DNA of 64,000 bases from Methylibium sp. Root1272 (GCF_001425905.1 NZ_LMDY01000013.1:626177-690176); one strand, 5' to 3'. Shown: positions 7,491-15,128, counted from the first letter of the stretch. The notes: generated from the sequence alone by a model not told the origin. Made by a program: numbers and translations.

Positions 7491-8059
7491 GGCGCACCCC
7501 CGAGCAGCGATTGCCGCAGCGCCGGTTGCGAGGTCTGCGGGCCGAGCCAGATGCCGAAGAAGCGCTGCGCGAACGCGGAGTCGCGCAGTTCGCCGGCCGG
7601 CTGACCGTTGAAGTAGAAGCGCGTCATCTCGCCCGGTCGGTGCAGTCCGGTGAGCCGGGAGCCGGCCGCGACGTTGGGGAAGGTCTTCGTCATGAAGGCC
7701 AGCCAGCCTTGCCGCTGTGCTTCGGGCAGCGAGCCGGCGCGCTGCATCTCGTCGATCGAACGCTCGGCGATCTTCTCGCCGTCGAGCGAGCGGGCGTACT
7801 CGAGCTCGAGCGCGAAGCGATGCGCCGCATAGTCCTCCCGGGCGGGGGCGGCGACGGGATAGTCCGGGCCCACCCACAGCCGCGCGTCGTAGATGTGCAA
7901 GCCGAAGTAGCGCAGACGGCCGCTCCCTCGCAGGCGTGCCTCGGGCAGCTCGGCCAGCACCTCGGCCGGAGGCCTGGCCGCGACTTGCGCCCGCAGCCCC
8001 GGCACGGCCGCCGAACACGCGGCGGTGGCCAGGGCCAGCAGGCAGGCGCGACGCTCCAT
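7487..8059 (-). CDS. Chalcone-isomerase-like periplasmic protein
   Basis: This 190-residue protein begins with a signal peptide (MERRACLLALATAACSAAVPGLRA). The mature part contains LRYFGLHIYDARLWVG and a C-terminal FYFNGQPAGELRDSAFAQRFFGIWLG stretch, which match the bacterial chalcone-isomerase-like family. That family shares the fatty-acid-binding fold of plant chalcone isomerase. Members bind hydrophobic ligands; catalysis is not established. Its ATG at 8059 shares a base with the cfa stop (TGATG), and its stop overlaps the GTG of the transporter. The context suggests it handles a modified fatty acid in the periplasm. Confidence 0.85.
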   Translation of the reverse strand: MERRACLLALATAACSAAVPGLRAQVAARPPAEVLAELPEARLRGSGRLRYFGLHIYDARLWVGPDYPVAAPAREDYAAHRFALELEYARSLDGEKIAERSIDEMQRAGSLPEAQRQGWLAFMTKTFPNVAAGSRLTGLHRPGEMTRFYFNGQPAGELRDSAFAQRFFGIWLGPQTSQPALRQSLLGGAP

Positions 8060-9321
8060 CAGGCGACCGCCTCTTCGGGCTTGCGCAGCGTGAACTGCAC
8101 GATGTCGGTGTTGCCGGCCGCGAAGGCGGCCTCGCAGTAGGCGAGGTAGAACTCCCAGATGCGCACGAAGCGCGTGTCGAAGCCGAGTTGGCGCACGCGG
8201 GCCTCCTCGCCCATGAAGCCTTCGCGCCAGCGCCGCAGCGTTTCGGCATAGTCGGGTCCGAAGCGGAAGGTCCTCTCCACCTCGAATCCGGCGCGACGGG
8301 CCTCGGCCTCGAAGGCGCCGATGCTCGGCAGCAGGCCGCCGGGAAAGATGTACTGCTGTATGAAGTCGGTGCTCTTCACATAGCGCTCGAACAGGTCGTC
8401 GCGGATCGTGATGCTCTGGATGCAGGCGCGCCCGCCGGGCTTGAGCTTGTTCGACAGCGTTCGGAAATAGCCGTCCCAGTAGGCGCGGCCGACGGCCTCG
8501 AACATCTCGATCGATACCACCGCGTCGAACGGGCCGTCGGGGATGTCGCGGTAGTCCTGGAAGCGCAGGTCGCCCCGGCGCGCGAGGCCCGCGCGCTGCA
8601 GCCGCTGCTGCGCGTACTCGAGCTGCTCGGACGACAGCGTGACGCCGGTCACGTGGGCACCGAAGTCGCGCGCCGCGACCTCGGCCACGCCGCCCCAGCC
8701 GCAGCCGATCTCGAGCACACGCGATCCCGGCGTCACGCCGGCCTCGGTCAGAGCACGCCGCATCTTGGCGAGCTGGCCATCGACGGTGGAGCGCCGCGTG
8801 TCGCCGTCGAACCAGGCGCTCGAGTAGCTCATCGTCTCGTCGAGCCAGAGCGCGTAGAAGGCGTTGCCGAGATCGTAGTGGGCGTGGATGTTCTTCTTGC
8901 TGCCGCGGCGCGAGTTGCGGTTCAGCAGATGACGAGCGCGGTACAGCAGCGAGCCCCACCAGCTACCGTAGACCATGCCCTCGATCTCTTCGCGGTTGGC
9001 CACGAACAACCGCAGCAGCGCCGCCAGGTCGGGCGTGCTCCAGTCGCCGGCGATGTAGCTCTCCGCGAAGCCGATGTCGCCGCTGCGCAGCGCCGCGCCG
9101 CAGACGGCCCAGTTGCGCAGCCGGATCGCGGCGCGCACGTCGCCGCCCTCGCGCAGGCTGCCGAAGCGTGCGCTTGTGCCGTCGGGCATCTGCACGTCGA
9201 GCTGGCCGTGCCGCAGCCGCGTCAGCAGCCGGAACACGGCGCGTGCGGCGGCGGGCGCCGACGGCGGCAGGGTGGCGGATTCGAGACGCGGCGCGGTGCC
9301 GCCGTGGGTGGTGGTGTTCAT
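8059..9321 (-). CDS. cfa: Cyclopropane-fatty-acyl-phospholipid synthase family methyltransferase
   Basis: This SAM-dependent enzyme methylates the double bond of unsaturated acyl chains in membrane phospholipids. The 420-residue protein shows the family pattern: YDLGN at 149-153, the SAM-binding VLEIGCGWGG at 202-211, FPGGLLPS in the active-site lid, and a C-terminal YCEAAF (Cys396) equivalent to the catalytic cysteine region. A flavin oxidoreductase gene in the same operon raises the possibility that the product is methyl-branched or furan-type rather than simple cyclopropane. Such products are made by CFA-like methyltransferases paired with redox enzymes. It follows the DUF1365 gene by 7 bp and overlaps the next gene by one base. 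Confidence 0.93.
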   Translation of the reverse strand: MNTTTHGGTAPRLESATLPPSAPAAARAVFRLLTRLRHGQLDVQMPDGTSARFGSLREGGDVRAAIRLRNWAVCGAALRSGDIGFAESYIAGDWSTPDLAALLRLFVANREEIEGMVYGSWWGSLLYRARHLLNRNSRRGSKKNIHAHYDLGNAFYALWLDETMSYSSAWFDGDTRRSTVDGQLAKMRRALTEAGVTPGSRVLEIGCGWGGVAEVAARDFGAHVTGVTLSSEQLEYAQQRLQRAGLARRGDLRFQDYRDIPDGPFDAVVSIEMFEAVGRAYWDGYFRTLSNKLKPGGRACIQSITIRDDLFERYVKSTDFIQQYIFPGGLLPSIGAFEAEARRAGFEVERTFRFGPDYAETLRRWREGFMGEEARVRQLGFDTRFVRIWEFYLAYCEAAFAAGNTDIVQFTLRKPEEAVA

Positions 9322-9328
9322 CGGTCGT

Positions 9329-10147
9329 TCAGCGGCTGACGAAGGCGCGGGGCGGGATGGGTTTGCCGAAAAAGGGCACGCGCTTGAGCCACAGCCGCAG
9401 CGCCTGCCAGTGGATGCGCGCGATCACGCCGGCGCTCATCAGCGGCATGCCCCAGAAGGCACGCTGCAGGCTCGCCACGGTCAACGGCACGAGCGCGCCG
9501 CTGACGCTGGTCTGCAGCAACGGCCCCTGCGCATCGTCGTGGGCGATGCAGGCGACGACGTGCTCGATCGCGTCCGGGTGGGACCGCAGCGCCGTGGCGG
9601 TCGGATGCGCGGTGCGCAGGAACCGGAAGCGATAGCGGCCCTCGACGGCGCAGAACGGCGAGACGTGGAAGACCTTCGCGGCGCTCAGCTCCCGGCCCCA
9701 GGCCAGGCCGTCGCCATGCAGCAGGTAGCAGTGGCGCTCGCCGAAGGTGTTGTTGACCTCCGCGACGATCGCGGCGAGCGAGCCGTCCTCGCGGTGCGCG
9801 TACCAGAAGCTCACCGGCTTGAACACGTAGCCGAGCACGCGCGGATAGGTCTGCAGCCAGACCTCGCCGCGGGCATCGGCGACGCCTTCGCTGGTCAGCA
9901 GCTCGTCGAACCAGGCCAGAGCATCGGCCCGGCCGTCGCCGTGATCAGCGTCGTGAAAACCGATCAGCCCGAAGCGGTTGCGTGGCAGTGCCGCGCAGGG
10001 CGCGCCGCGCAGTCTGCGCATCGGCAGCATCAGGAAGTAGGTGGGGTAGGCGAACGCGTGTCGCGTCGGGCGCAGCCGCGTGTGGCGCACGCTGCCGAAG
10101 GCGATCAGCGCCCGTGCCGGGTTTCCCGTGAGCGGCATGGCACTCAT
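9329..10147 (-). CDS. DUF1365 family protein
   Basis: This 272-residue protein shows the DUF1365 signature: HTRLRPTRHAFAYPTYFLML near the N-terminus, then VLGYVFKPVSFWYAHREDG, VAEVNNTFGERHCYLL and KVFHVSPFCAVEGRYRF. The family has no proven activity but almost always sits between a flavin amine-oxidase-like gene and cfa, as here. The chosen ATG at 10147 overlaps the stop of the flavin gene as ATGA. The fold resembles a lipocalin or fatty-acid-handling protein only by inference. Confidence 0.93.
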   Translation of the reverse strand: MSAMPLTGNPARALIAFGSVRHTRLRPTRHAFAYPTYFLMLPMRRLRGAPCAALPRNRFGLIGFHDADHGDGRADALAWFDELLTSEGVADARGEVWLQTYPRVLGYVFKPVSFWYAHREDGSLAAIVAEVNNTFGERHCYLLHGDGLAWGRELSAAKVFHVSPFCAVEGRYRFRFLRTAHPTATALRSHPDAIEHVVACIAHDDAQGPLLQTSVSGALVPLTVASLQRAFWGMPLMSAGVIARIHWQALRLWLKRVPFFGKPIPPRAFVSR

Positions 10148-11475
10148 GCGGCACGCGGCGCGGCTGCGGCGGCCAGCCGCTCGCGCACGGCCTGCGCCGC
10201 GGCCAGCCCGGACGTCAGGCCGTCCTCGTGGAAGCCATAACCGGTCCACGCGCCGCAGTACCAGCGCTGCAGGCTGCTGCCCTGGATCTCGGGCAGGCGA
10301 CGCTGGGCCTCGATGGCCGCGAGGTCGAAGACCGGGTGGGCATAGTCGTAGTCGCCGAGCACGCTGCCGCGCGCGGGTTCGCGGGTCGGGTTCAGCGACA
10401 CGACGACGGGCTGCTGGAACGGCAGCGGCTGCAGCCGGTTCATCAGGTAGTGCAGGCACACCGCAGCCTGCTCGCGCGAGCCGGTCGTGGCGCGCTCGTA
10501 GTTCCAGGCGGCCCAGGCCCGGCGGCGCTTCGGCAGCACCGAGCTGTCGGTGTGCAGCACCGCGCGATTGGGCTGGTAGCGGATCGCGCCGAGCACCGCA
10601 CGCTCCTGCGGCGTCGGGTCGGCCAGCAGCGCCAGCGCCTGGTCGCTGTGGCAGGCCAGCACGACCGCGTCGAACGGCATGCTGCCGGCGTCGGTGGCGA
10701 TCCGCACACCGCCCGGAACCTGCATCACTCGACGCACTGGCGTGGACAGGCGCACATCGGTCAGTTGCGCGGCGATCTTCTGGACGTAATGCCGTGCTCC
10801 GCCGCGCACCGTGTGCCACTGCGGCCGGTCGATCACCTGGATCAGGCCGTGGTTGTGGCAAAAGCGGATCATCGTCGCCACCGGGAAACGCAGCATCTGA
10901 TCGGTCGGACAGGACCAGATGCAGCCGATCATCGGCAGGAAATACCAGTCGCGGAACTCGGGGCTGAAGGCCTGCCCGGCCAGGAAGTCGCCGATCGGCT
11001 GGGTCAGCTGCGCGTCCTCATTGCGCTCCGCAATGGCGGTAGCGAGGCGGTTGAAGCGCAGGATGTCCTTCAGCATGCGCCAGAACCGCGGGCGCACGAG
11101 GTTGCGGCGCTGCGCGAACACCGTGTCCAGATTGCAGCCACTCCATTCCAGCCCGGCGGCGCCTGCGTCGGGCGCCTGCACCGAGAACGACATGTCCGAT
11201 GGCGCAGTGGCCACGCCGAGCGCGGCGAACAGGCGAACTAGCTCGGGATAGGTCCGGTGGTTGAACACCAGGAAGCCGGTGTCCACGCCATGACGGACCG
11301 GACCGTTCGTGCCCGGGAGCGTGATGTCGACGGTGTGGGTGTGCCCACCGAGATAGGCGCCCGCCTCGAATAGCGTCACCGCGAGCGGCACGGGCGATGG
11401 CTCCGTCGCCAGGGCGTGGGCCGCAGCCAGACCGGAAATCCCTGACCCGATGACGGCGACGCGGCGCATTGGCAT
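10144..11475 (-). CDS. FAD-dependent oxidoreductase (amine-oxidase/protoporphyrinogen-oxidase-like), first gene of the lipid-modification operon
   Basis: This flavoprotein of about 443 residues has the N-terminal dinucleotide-binding loop GSGISG at residues 10-15, FEAGAYLGGHTHTVD for the adenosine ribose, and a C-terminal GAWTGYGFHEDGLTSG that closes the FAD site. It belongs to the desaturase/amine-oxidase-like group that accompanies cfa and DUF1365. The start could be the ATG at 11475 (chosen) or 11469; no clear Shine-Dalgarno distinguishes them. A 26-bp perfect palindrome begins 16 bases upstream. It leads a run of eight genes to 4406 with overlaps or gaps under 8 bp, so one transcript is likely. 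Confidence 0.92.
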   Translation of the reverse strand: MPMRRVAVIGSGISGLAAAHALATEPSPVPLAVTLFEAGAYLGGHTHTVDITLPGTNGPVRHGVDTGFLVFNHRTYPELVRLFAALGVATAPSDMSFSVQAPDAGAAGLEWSGCNLDTVFAQRRNLVRPRFWRMLKDILRFNRLATAIAERNEDAQLTQPIGDFLAGQAFSPEFRDWYFLPMIGCIWSCPTDQMLRFPVATMIRFCHNHGLIQVIDRPQWHTVRGGARHYVQKIAAQLTDVRLSTPVRRVMQVPGGVRIATDAGSMPFDAVVLACHSDQALALLADPTPQERAVLGAIRYQPNRAVLHTDSSVLPKRRRAWAAWNYERATTGSREQAAVCLHYLMNRLQPLPFQQPVVVSLNPTREPARGSVLGDYDYAHPVFDLAAIEAQRRLPEIQGSSLQRWYCGAWTGYGFHEDGLTSGLAAAQAVRERLAAAAAPRAA

Positions 11476-11857
11476 CACCGCGCAGACGTGACGACGCCGG
11501 TGCAAGCACCGGCGTCGCAGGTCAGGATCGGGTCGGCAAGGGCCTCGATCGGAAGAACAAATGCTGCGAAGCGCCCCTGAGCCAAGGAGGGAGGGAGGGA
11601 GGAGGAGAAGTGCTCAGGGATTTCAATCCACTGGGGAAGGCTTCGCGGCAGAAAAGAGCGCTCGGTTCGGTCACCTATCGGCCGCACTCGGGAGAGGAGG
11701 CGGCCACCTTTCCTGCGATCGGAGTGGCCGCGGAATGTTCCGTATCCGGGTGCAACGACTTGCAAGCAGCCCCAACCTGGTCCGCTCAAGGCAATGGCAT
11801 GGTCGATCCCGAATCGCAATTTATTGAACTGCATAGTCTTTATATTACTGCTCAGTC
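11476..11857. other. Regulatory intergenic region before the lipid-modification operon
   Basis: 382 bp without a convincing gene. It contains a 26-bp palindrome next to the operon start, a purine tract with repeated GGAG (about 11585-11610) and an AT-rich island with a 13-bp direct repeat at its far end (11828-11859). These are listed separately. The local base composition at 11816-11880 is far more AT-rich than anywhere else in the window. Confidence 0.6.
11492..11517. promoter_or_regulatory. Perfect 26-bp palindrome upstream of the flavin-oxidoreductase operon
   Basis: Arms CGACGCCGGTGC (11492-11503) and its exact complement (11506-11517) flank AA. It lies 16 bases before the likely start codon at 11475. 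There is no T-run on either side. It could be an operator or an mRNA hairpin masking the translation start of the first operon gene. Confidence 0.6.
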
Positions 11858-11859
11858 TT
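11828..11859. promoter_or_regulatory. AT-rich island with 13-bp direct repeat, candidate operator/promoter
   Basis: ACTGCATAGTCTT (11828-11840) and ACTGCTCAGTCTT (11847-11859) match at 11 of 13 positions and are separated by TATATT, giving a 19-bp period. On the minus strand, toward the lipid operon, it includes GTAATATA, the same octamer as in the glutathione peroxidase promoter at 12517-12524. Candidate binding site for the MerR/cobalamin regulator; inferred only. Confidence 0.4.
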
Positions 11860-12475
11860 ATTGTGAATCCACAAGTTTTTCAATCTCTTGGACAAACGCG
11901 GGGTCTTGCGGGTCGGTCTGGCTCGAGAAGCTGAGCACGACCTGCCCGTCGCGACCGATCAGGTACTTGTGGAAATTCCATGCGGGCGTCTTGCCGGTGC
12001 GCTGCGCGAGGTCCGCGTACAGCGGATTTCGGGCACCGCCCTTCACGCTGGACTTCGCGAACATCGGAAACCTGACGCCGAAGGTGTTCTCGCAGAACGC
12101 GGCGATGTCCTGGTTGCTGCCCGGTTCCTGCGAGCCGAAGTCGTTGGACGGGAAGCCGAGCACGACCAGTCCCCTCGACTGGTACCTGGCGTGCAACGCC
12201 TCGAGCCCCTTGTACTGGGACGTGAAGCCGCAATAGCTGGCGGTGTTGACCACCACCACCACCTTGCCGGCGTACTGGCACAGGTTCTGCGGTTTCTCGT
12301 CCTGCAGGCGGGGGAAACTGCGGTCCAGCAACGGCGGACACGCGGCCTGTGCGCCGCTGCCCACGATGCACAGCAGCGCAGTGATCGCGAGGGGTCGCAA
12401 CGCCGTTCGGCCGGGCCAGGGGCCTCGCCGCGGCGAGGGGGTGGCGTCGGCAGAAATCGCGGCGAAGGTAGGCAT
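11858..12475 (-). CDS. Secreted/periplasmic glutathione-peroxidase family protein
   Basis: This thiol peroxidase reduces organic hydroperoxides. The 205-residue protein has an N-terminal extension with a hydrophobic segment ending AQAA near residue 45, suggesting export. The catalytic motif NTASYCGFT carries cysteine (Cys82), not selenocysteine. FPSNDFGSQEPG holds Gln116 and WNFHKYLI holds Trp166-Asn167, completing the catalytic tetrad. AGGAGA lies 6 bases before the ATG at 12475. It sits between the lipid-modification operon and a divergent cobalamin-type MerR regulator. Removal of lipid hydroperoxides fits that setting. It has its own strong promoter. Confidence 0.93.
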   Translation of the reverse strand: MPTFAAISADATPSPRRGPWPGRTALRPLAITALLCIVGSGAQAACPPLLDRSFPRLQDEKPQNLCQYAGKVVVVVNTASYCGFTSQYKGLEALHARYQSRGLVVLGFPSNDFGSQEPGSNQDIAAFCENTFGVRFPMFAKSSVKGGARNPLYADLAQRTGKTPAWNFHKYLIGRDGQVVLSFSSQTDPQDPAFVQEIEKLVDSQ

Positions 12476-12517
12476 GAGGATCTCCTGTTTGTCCTGGTCA
12501 AACGCTAGAACTGATCT

Positions 12518-12545
12518 ATATTACGGGCGCATGTGCCCCCGTCAA
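12518..12545 (-). promoter_or_regulatory. Strong promoter of the glutathione peroxidase gene with a palindrome in its spacer
   Basis: On the minus strand TTGACG (12545-12540) is followed after 16 bases by TAATAT (12523-12518). The spacer is nearly filled by a GGGC-rich near-palindrome (12525-12538, 12 of 14 positions symmetric). MerR-type regulators bind spacer palindromes of this sort, and a MerR-type gene diverges from here. Control by that regulator is inferred. Confidence 0.6.
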
Positions 12546-12618
12546 ATGCTGGTCGACCCGCAATGAAACGCGAATCCCCGGTTTGTCGATTGCCGTGCGC
12601 GGCCCGGTGCCAGCGGCG

Positions 12619-13551
12619 ATGAGCACGCGCAGCGCCGCCCGTCCCATCACCCTGTCCATTGCGGCGGTCGAGCGCGATACGGGTCTGACGAAGGACACCT
12701 TGCGCATCTGGGAGCGCCGCTACGGCTTTCCCGCACCGGACCGGAACGCGCTGGCCGAGCGCTTCTATCCGCTGGAACAGGTGGAGAAGCTGCGAGTCAT
12801 CAAGCGACTGCTCGACGCGGGCCACCGGCCCGGGCAGATCGTGTCGCAGCCGGTCGACGCCCTGCTGCGGCTCAGCGACGGCAGCGCGGCGGTCGCGGCG
12901 CCGCGTGGAGATCTCGGCCAGCCCGATCTGCGCACCTACGTCGACCTGGTGCGCGCTCATGACGTGGACGGGCTGCGCCGACAACTGGCACAGGCGCAAC
13001 TGCAGCTCGGGTTGGGGCGCTTCATTATCGACGTCATCTCGCCCCTGAATACGCTGATCGGCGATAGCTGGATGCGCGGGCATCTGGAAGTTTTCGAGGA
13101 GCACCTGTACACCGAATCGATCCACGTGCTGCTGCGCCAGGCCATCAGCACGGTGCCGGGGCCCGAACCGGGCAGTCAGCCGCGCGTGCTGCTGACCACT
13201 TTCCCGCACGAGCCACACGGCCTGGGCTTGCTGATGGCCGAACCGCTGTTCCTGCTGGAGGGTTGTCGCTGCCTGAGCCTGGGGGTGCAGACGCCGATCT
13301 GGGACATCGTGCTGGCCGCCAAGTCGCAGCGCGCCGACATCGTGGCGCTGAGTTTCAGTTCGATGCTCACACCGACAGCCGTCACGACCGGCCTCGCCGA
13401 GCTGCGGGAGAAGCTGCCGCCGTCGATCGAGATCTGGGCCGGCGGCGGCGCACCGGTGCTGCAGCGCCGGCCGGTGGCGGGTGTGACGGCGCTGGCCGCG
13501 CTGGGTGCGATCGCCGGGGAGACGCGGCGCTGGCGCGCGCAGCACGGCTGA
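12619..13551 (+). CDS. MerR-family regulator with cobalamin-binding domain (LitR/CarH-like)
   Basis: This is a DNA-binding repressor of the kind that uses adenosylcobalamin as a light sensor. Numbered from the ATG at 12619 (310 residues), the MerR winged helix lies at about 10-75 (TLRIWERRYGFP). A helical bundle carries W-x9-EH (Trp151, Glu161-His162). A Rossmann-type B12 domain has E-x-H-x-x-G (Glu198, His200, Gly203), the lower-ligand histidine. The residue after the Trp is Met152, where CarH has the upper-ligand His. A TTG 36 bases upstream is an alternative start. It diverges from a glutathione peroxidase gene and lies behind the lipid-modification operon, its probable target. The exact ligand is unproven. 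Confidence 0.88.
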   Translation: MSTRSAARPITLSIAAVERDTGLTKDTLRIWERRYGFPAPDRNALAERFYPLEQVEKLRVIKRLLDAGHRPGQIVSQPVDALLRLSDGSAAVAAPRGDLGQPDLRTYVDLVRAHDVDGLRRQLAQAQLQLGLGRFIIDVISPLNTLIGDSWMRGHLEVFEEHLYTESIHVLLRQAISTVPGPEPGSQPRVLLTTFPHEPHGLGLLMAEPLFLLEGCRCLSLGVQTPIWDIVLAAKSQRADIVALSFSSMLTPTAVTTGLAELREKLPPSIEIWAGGGAPVLQRRPVAGVTALAALGAIAGETRRWRAQHG

Positions 13552-13642
13552 GCACGAAGCCCGGGGCGGGGCATCGTCCGCCCGCCAGGCCACCGGCCGC
13601 TGCACAGGATGGACATGACGCCGTTGTGTCACGCCTGCCACC

Positions 13643-13648
13643 TACAAT
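13643..13648 (+). promoter_or_regulatory. -10 element of the ferritin-like gene
   Basis: TACAAT stands 26 bases before the ATG at 13674, with a weak CCGTTG 16 bases upstream. AAGGGG (13663-13668) is the ribosome-binding site. Confidence 0.5.
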
Positions 13649-13673
13649 CTCTGAAGCTCACTAAGGGGCCGTC

Positions 13674-14558
13674 ATGCTTTACCCCGAACTCTTCAAGCAA
13701 CTCGAATCCGTGCGCTGGAACATGGACAAGGACATTCCTTGGGACCAGTTCGACGCCAGCCGCCTCTCCGAAGAGCAGGCGCAGACTGTCAAGATGAACG
13801 CCATCACCGAGTGGGCGGCGCTGCCGGCCACCGAGATGTTCCTGCGCGACAACCGCGACGACAGCGACTTCTCGGCCTTCATGAGCGTGTGGTTCTTCGA
13901 GGAACAGAAGCATTCGCTGGTGCTGATGGAATACCTGCGCCGCTTCCGTCCCGACCTGGTGCCTACCGAGGCCGAGCTGCACGAGGTGCGGTTCGAGTTC
14001 GACCCCGCCCCGGCGCTCGAGACGCTGATGCTGCACTTCTGTGGCGAGATCCGGCTGAACCACTGGTACCGCCGCGCGGCAGAGTGGCACGACGAGCCGG
14101 TCATCAAGGCGATCTACGAAACGCTGGCGCGCGACGAGGCGCGTCACGGCGGCGCCTACCTGCGCTACATGAAGCGCGCGCTGCAGAAATTCGGCGACGA
14201 GGCCAAGGCCGCGTTCGCCAAGGTCGGCGTGCTGATGGCGAGCGCGCGTCGCACCGCGCAGGCCCTGCACCCGACCAACCTGCACGTCAACGAGAGTCTG
14301 TTCCCGCGCGACACCATCCAGTCGCGCCTGCCTGACCCCGAGTGGCTGGAGGCCTGGCTCGACAAGCAGATCCAGTTCGATGCGGTCTGGGAGAACAAGG
14401 TCGTCGAGCGCATCCTGCACAACCTCAGCCTGCTGATGGAGCGCAGCTTCGAGAGCGTCCAGGAGCTCAACCGCTTCCGCAAGGAGATGGTGCAGAAGCT
14501 GGCCGCCACCGCGGCGGCTGCGGCCGCCGCCGGACCCTCGGGCGCTCAGCCGGCCTGA
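13674..14558 (+). CDS. Ferritin-like diiron protein
   Basis: This 294-residue helical protein carries a plausible two-iron site: Glu46 (ITEWAAL), Glu77-x-x-His80 (EEQKH), Glu125 (CGEIRLNHWY) and Glu155-x-x-His158 (DEARH). The spacing resembles acyl-ACP desaturase/R2-like oxidases more than iron-storage ferritin. The C-terminus is an Ala-rich tail (residues about 278-294). The substrate is unknown. It is transcribed from its own promoter (TACAAT at 13643) toward rfaE2, 52 bp on. An oxidase or desaturase beside a lipid-modification operon is suggestive, but the regulator gene separates them. Confidence 0.8.
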   Translation: MLYPELFKQLESVRWNMDKDIPWDQFDASRLSEEQAQTVKMNAITEWAALPATEMFLRDNRDDSDFSAFMSVWFFEEQKHSLVLMEYLRRFRPDLVPTEAELHEVRFEFDPAPALETLMLHFCGEIRLNHWYRRAAEWHDEPVIKAIYETLARDEARHGGAYLRYMKRALQKFGDEAKAAFAKVGVLMASARRTAQALHPTNLHVNESLFPRDTIQSRLPDPEWLEAWLDKQIQFDAVWENKVVERILHNLSLLMERSFESVQELNRFRKEMVQKLAATAAAAAAAGPSGAQPA

Positions 14559-14610
14559 ACGGACCGGCCTCGCCGCGGCCGCCCGACGCAGGGCACACGA
14601 CAATGGCGTC

Positions 14611-15090
14611 ATGACGCCCCCCGCCTTTCACGGCAAGCTCTGTCCTCGTGACGCGCTGAGCCGACGCCTCGGCGAACTCGAGCGGCCGATCGTCTTCACC
14701 AACGGCGTGTTCGACATCCTGCACCGTGGTCACGTCGACTATCTGGCGCAGGCGCGCGCGCTCGGTGGCAGCCTGGTGATCGGCCTGAACAGCGATGCGT
14801 CGGCGCGCGGCCTCGGCAAGGGGCCGGACCGGCCGCTGAACCGGGAGGCCGACCGCGCGGCCGTGCTGGCGGCGCTCGAGAGCGTGAGCCTCGTGACGCT
14901 GTTCGACGAGCCGACGCCGGTCGAACTGATGAAACGGGTGCACCCCGATCTCTACGTGAAGGGCGGCGACTACGACATGGAGGCGCTGGCCGAGACTGCG
15001 CTGGTGCGCAGCTGGGGCGGCGGCGCGCTCGCCATCCCGTTCCTGGAAGGCTACTCGACCACGTCGCTGGTGCGCCGCATCCGCGACTGA
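14611..15090 (+). CDS. rfaE2: D-glycero-beta-D-manno-heptose 1-phosphate adenylyltransferase
   Basis: This enzyme makes ADP-heptose for the inner core of lipopolysaccharide. The 159-residue protein is the stand-alone C-terminal half of HldE: the nucleotidyltransferase motif GVFDILHRGHVDYL (HxGH) lies near residues 32-45, then GLNSDASARGLGKGPDRPLN and the C-terminal GYSTTSLVRRIR. A separate kinase (rfaE1) is expected elsewhere in the genome. It follows the ferritin-like gene on the same strand. A weak terminator follows. Confidence 0.93.
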   Translation: MTPPAFHGKLCPRDALSRRLGELERPIVFTNGVFDILHRGHVDYLAQARALGGSLVIGLNSDASARGLGKGPDRPLNREADRAAVLAALESVSLVTLFDEPTPVELMKRVHPDLYVKGGDYDMEALAETALVRSWGGGALAIPFLEGYSTTSLVRRIRD

Positions 15091-15098
15091 GCACCTCA

Positions 15099-15128
15099 GG
15101 GCCGGTCCGGGGCGGCCCGGCGTTTTCT
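15099..15128 (+). terminator. Weak intrinsic terminator after rfaE2
   Basis: GGGCCG/CGGCCC stem (15099-15104 with 15113-15118), then GGCG and TTTTCTTC. It lies between convergent rfaE2 and the rhombosortase gene. Confidence 0.4.

Noticed and set aside
7491-8249. Longer N-terminus for the GPH-type transporter starting near 8249
   Set aside because: The extension runs through the chalcone-isomerase-like gene in another frame and is not membrane-like. The GTG at 7490 overlapping the upstream stop fits the operon pattern.
11576-11612. Purine tract with repeated GGAG as a set of ribosome-binding sites
   Set aside because: No start codon with a protein-like frame follows on the plus strand; it is a simple low-complexity run.
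11858-12475. Selenocysteine in the glutathione peroxidase
   Set aside because: The catalytic position is an ordinary Cys codon in NTASYCGFT; there is no in-frame TGA.
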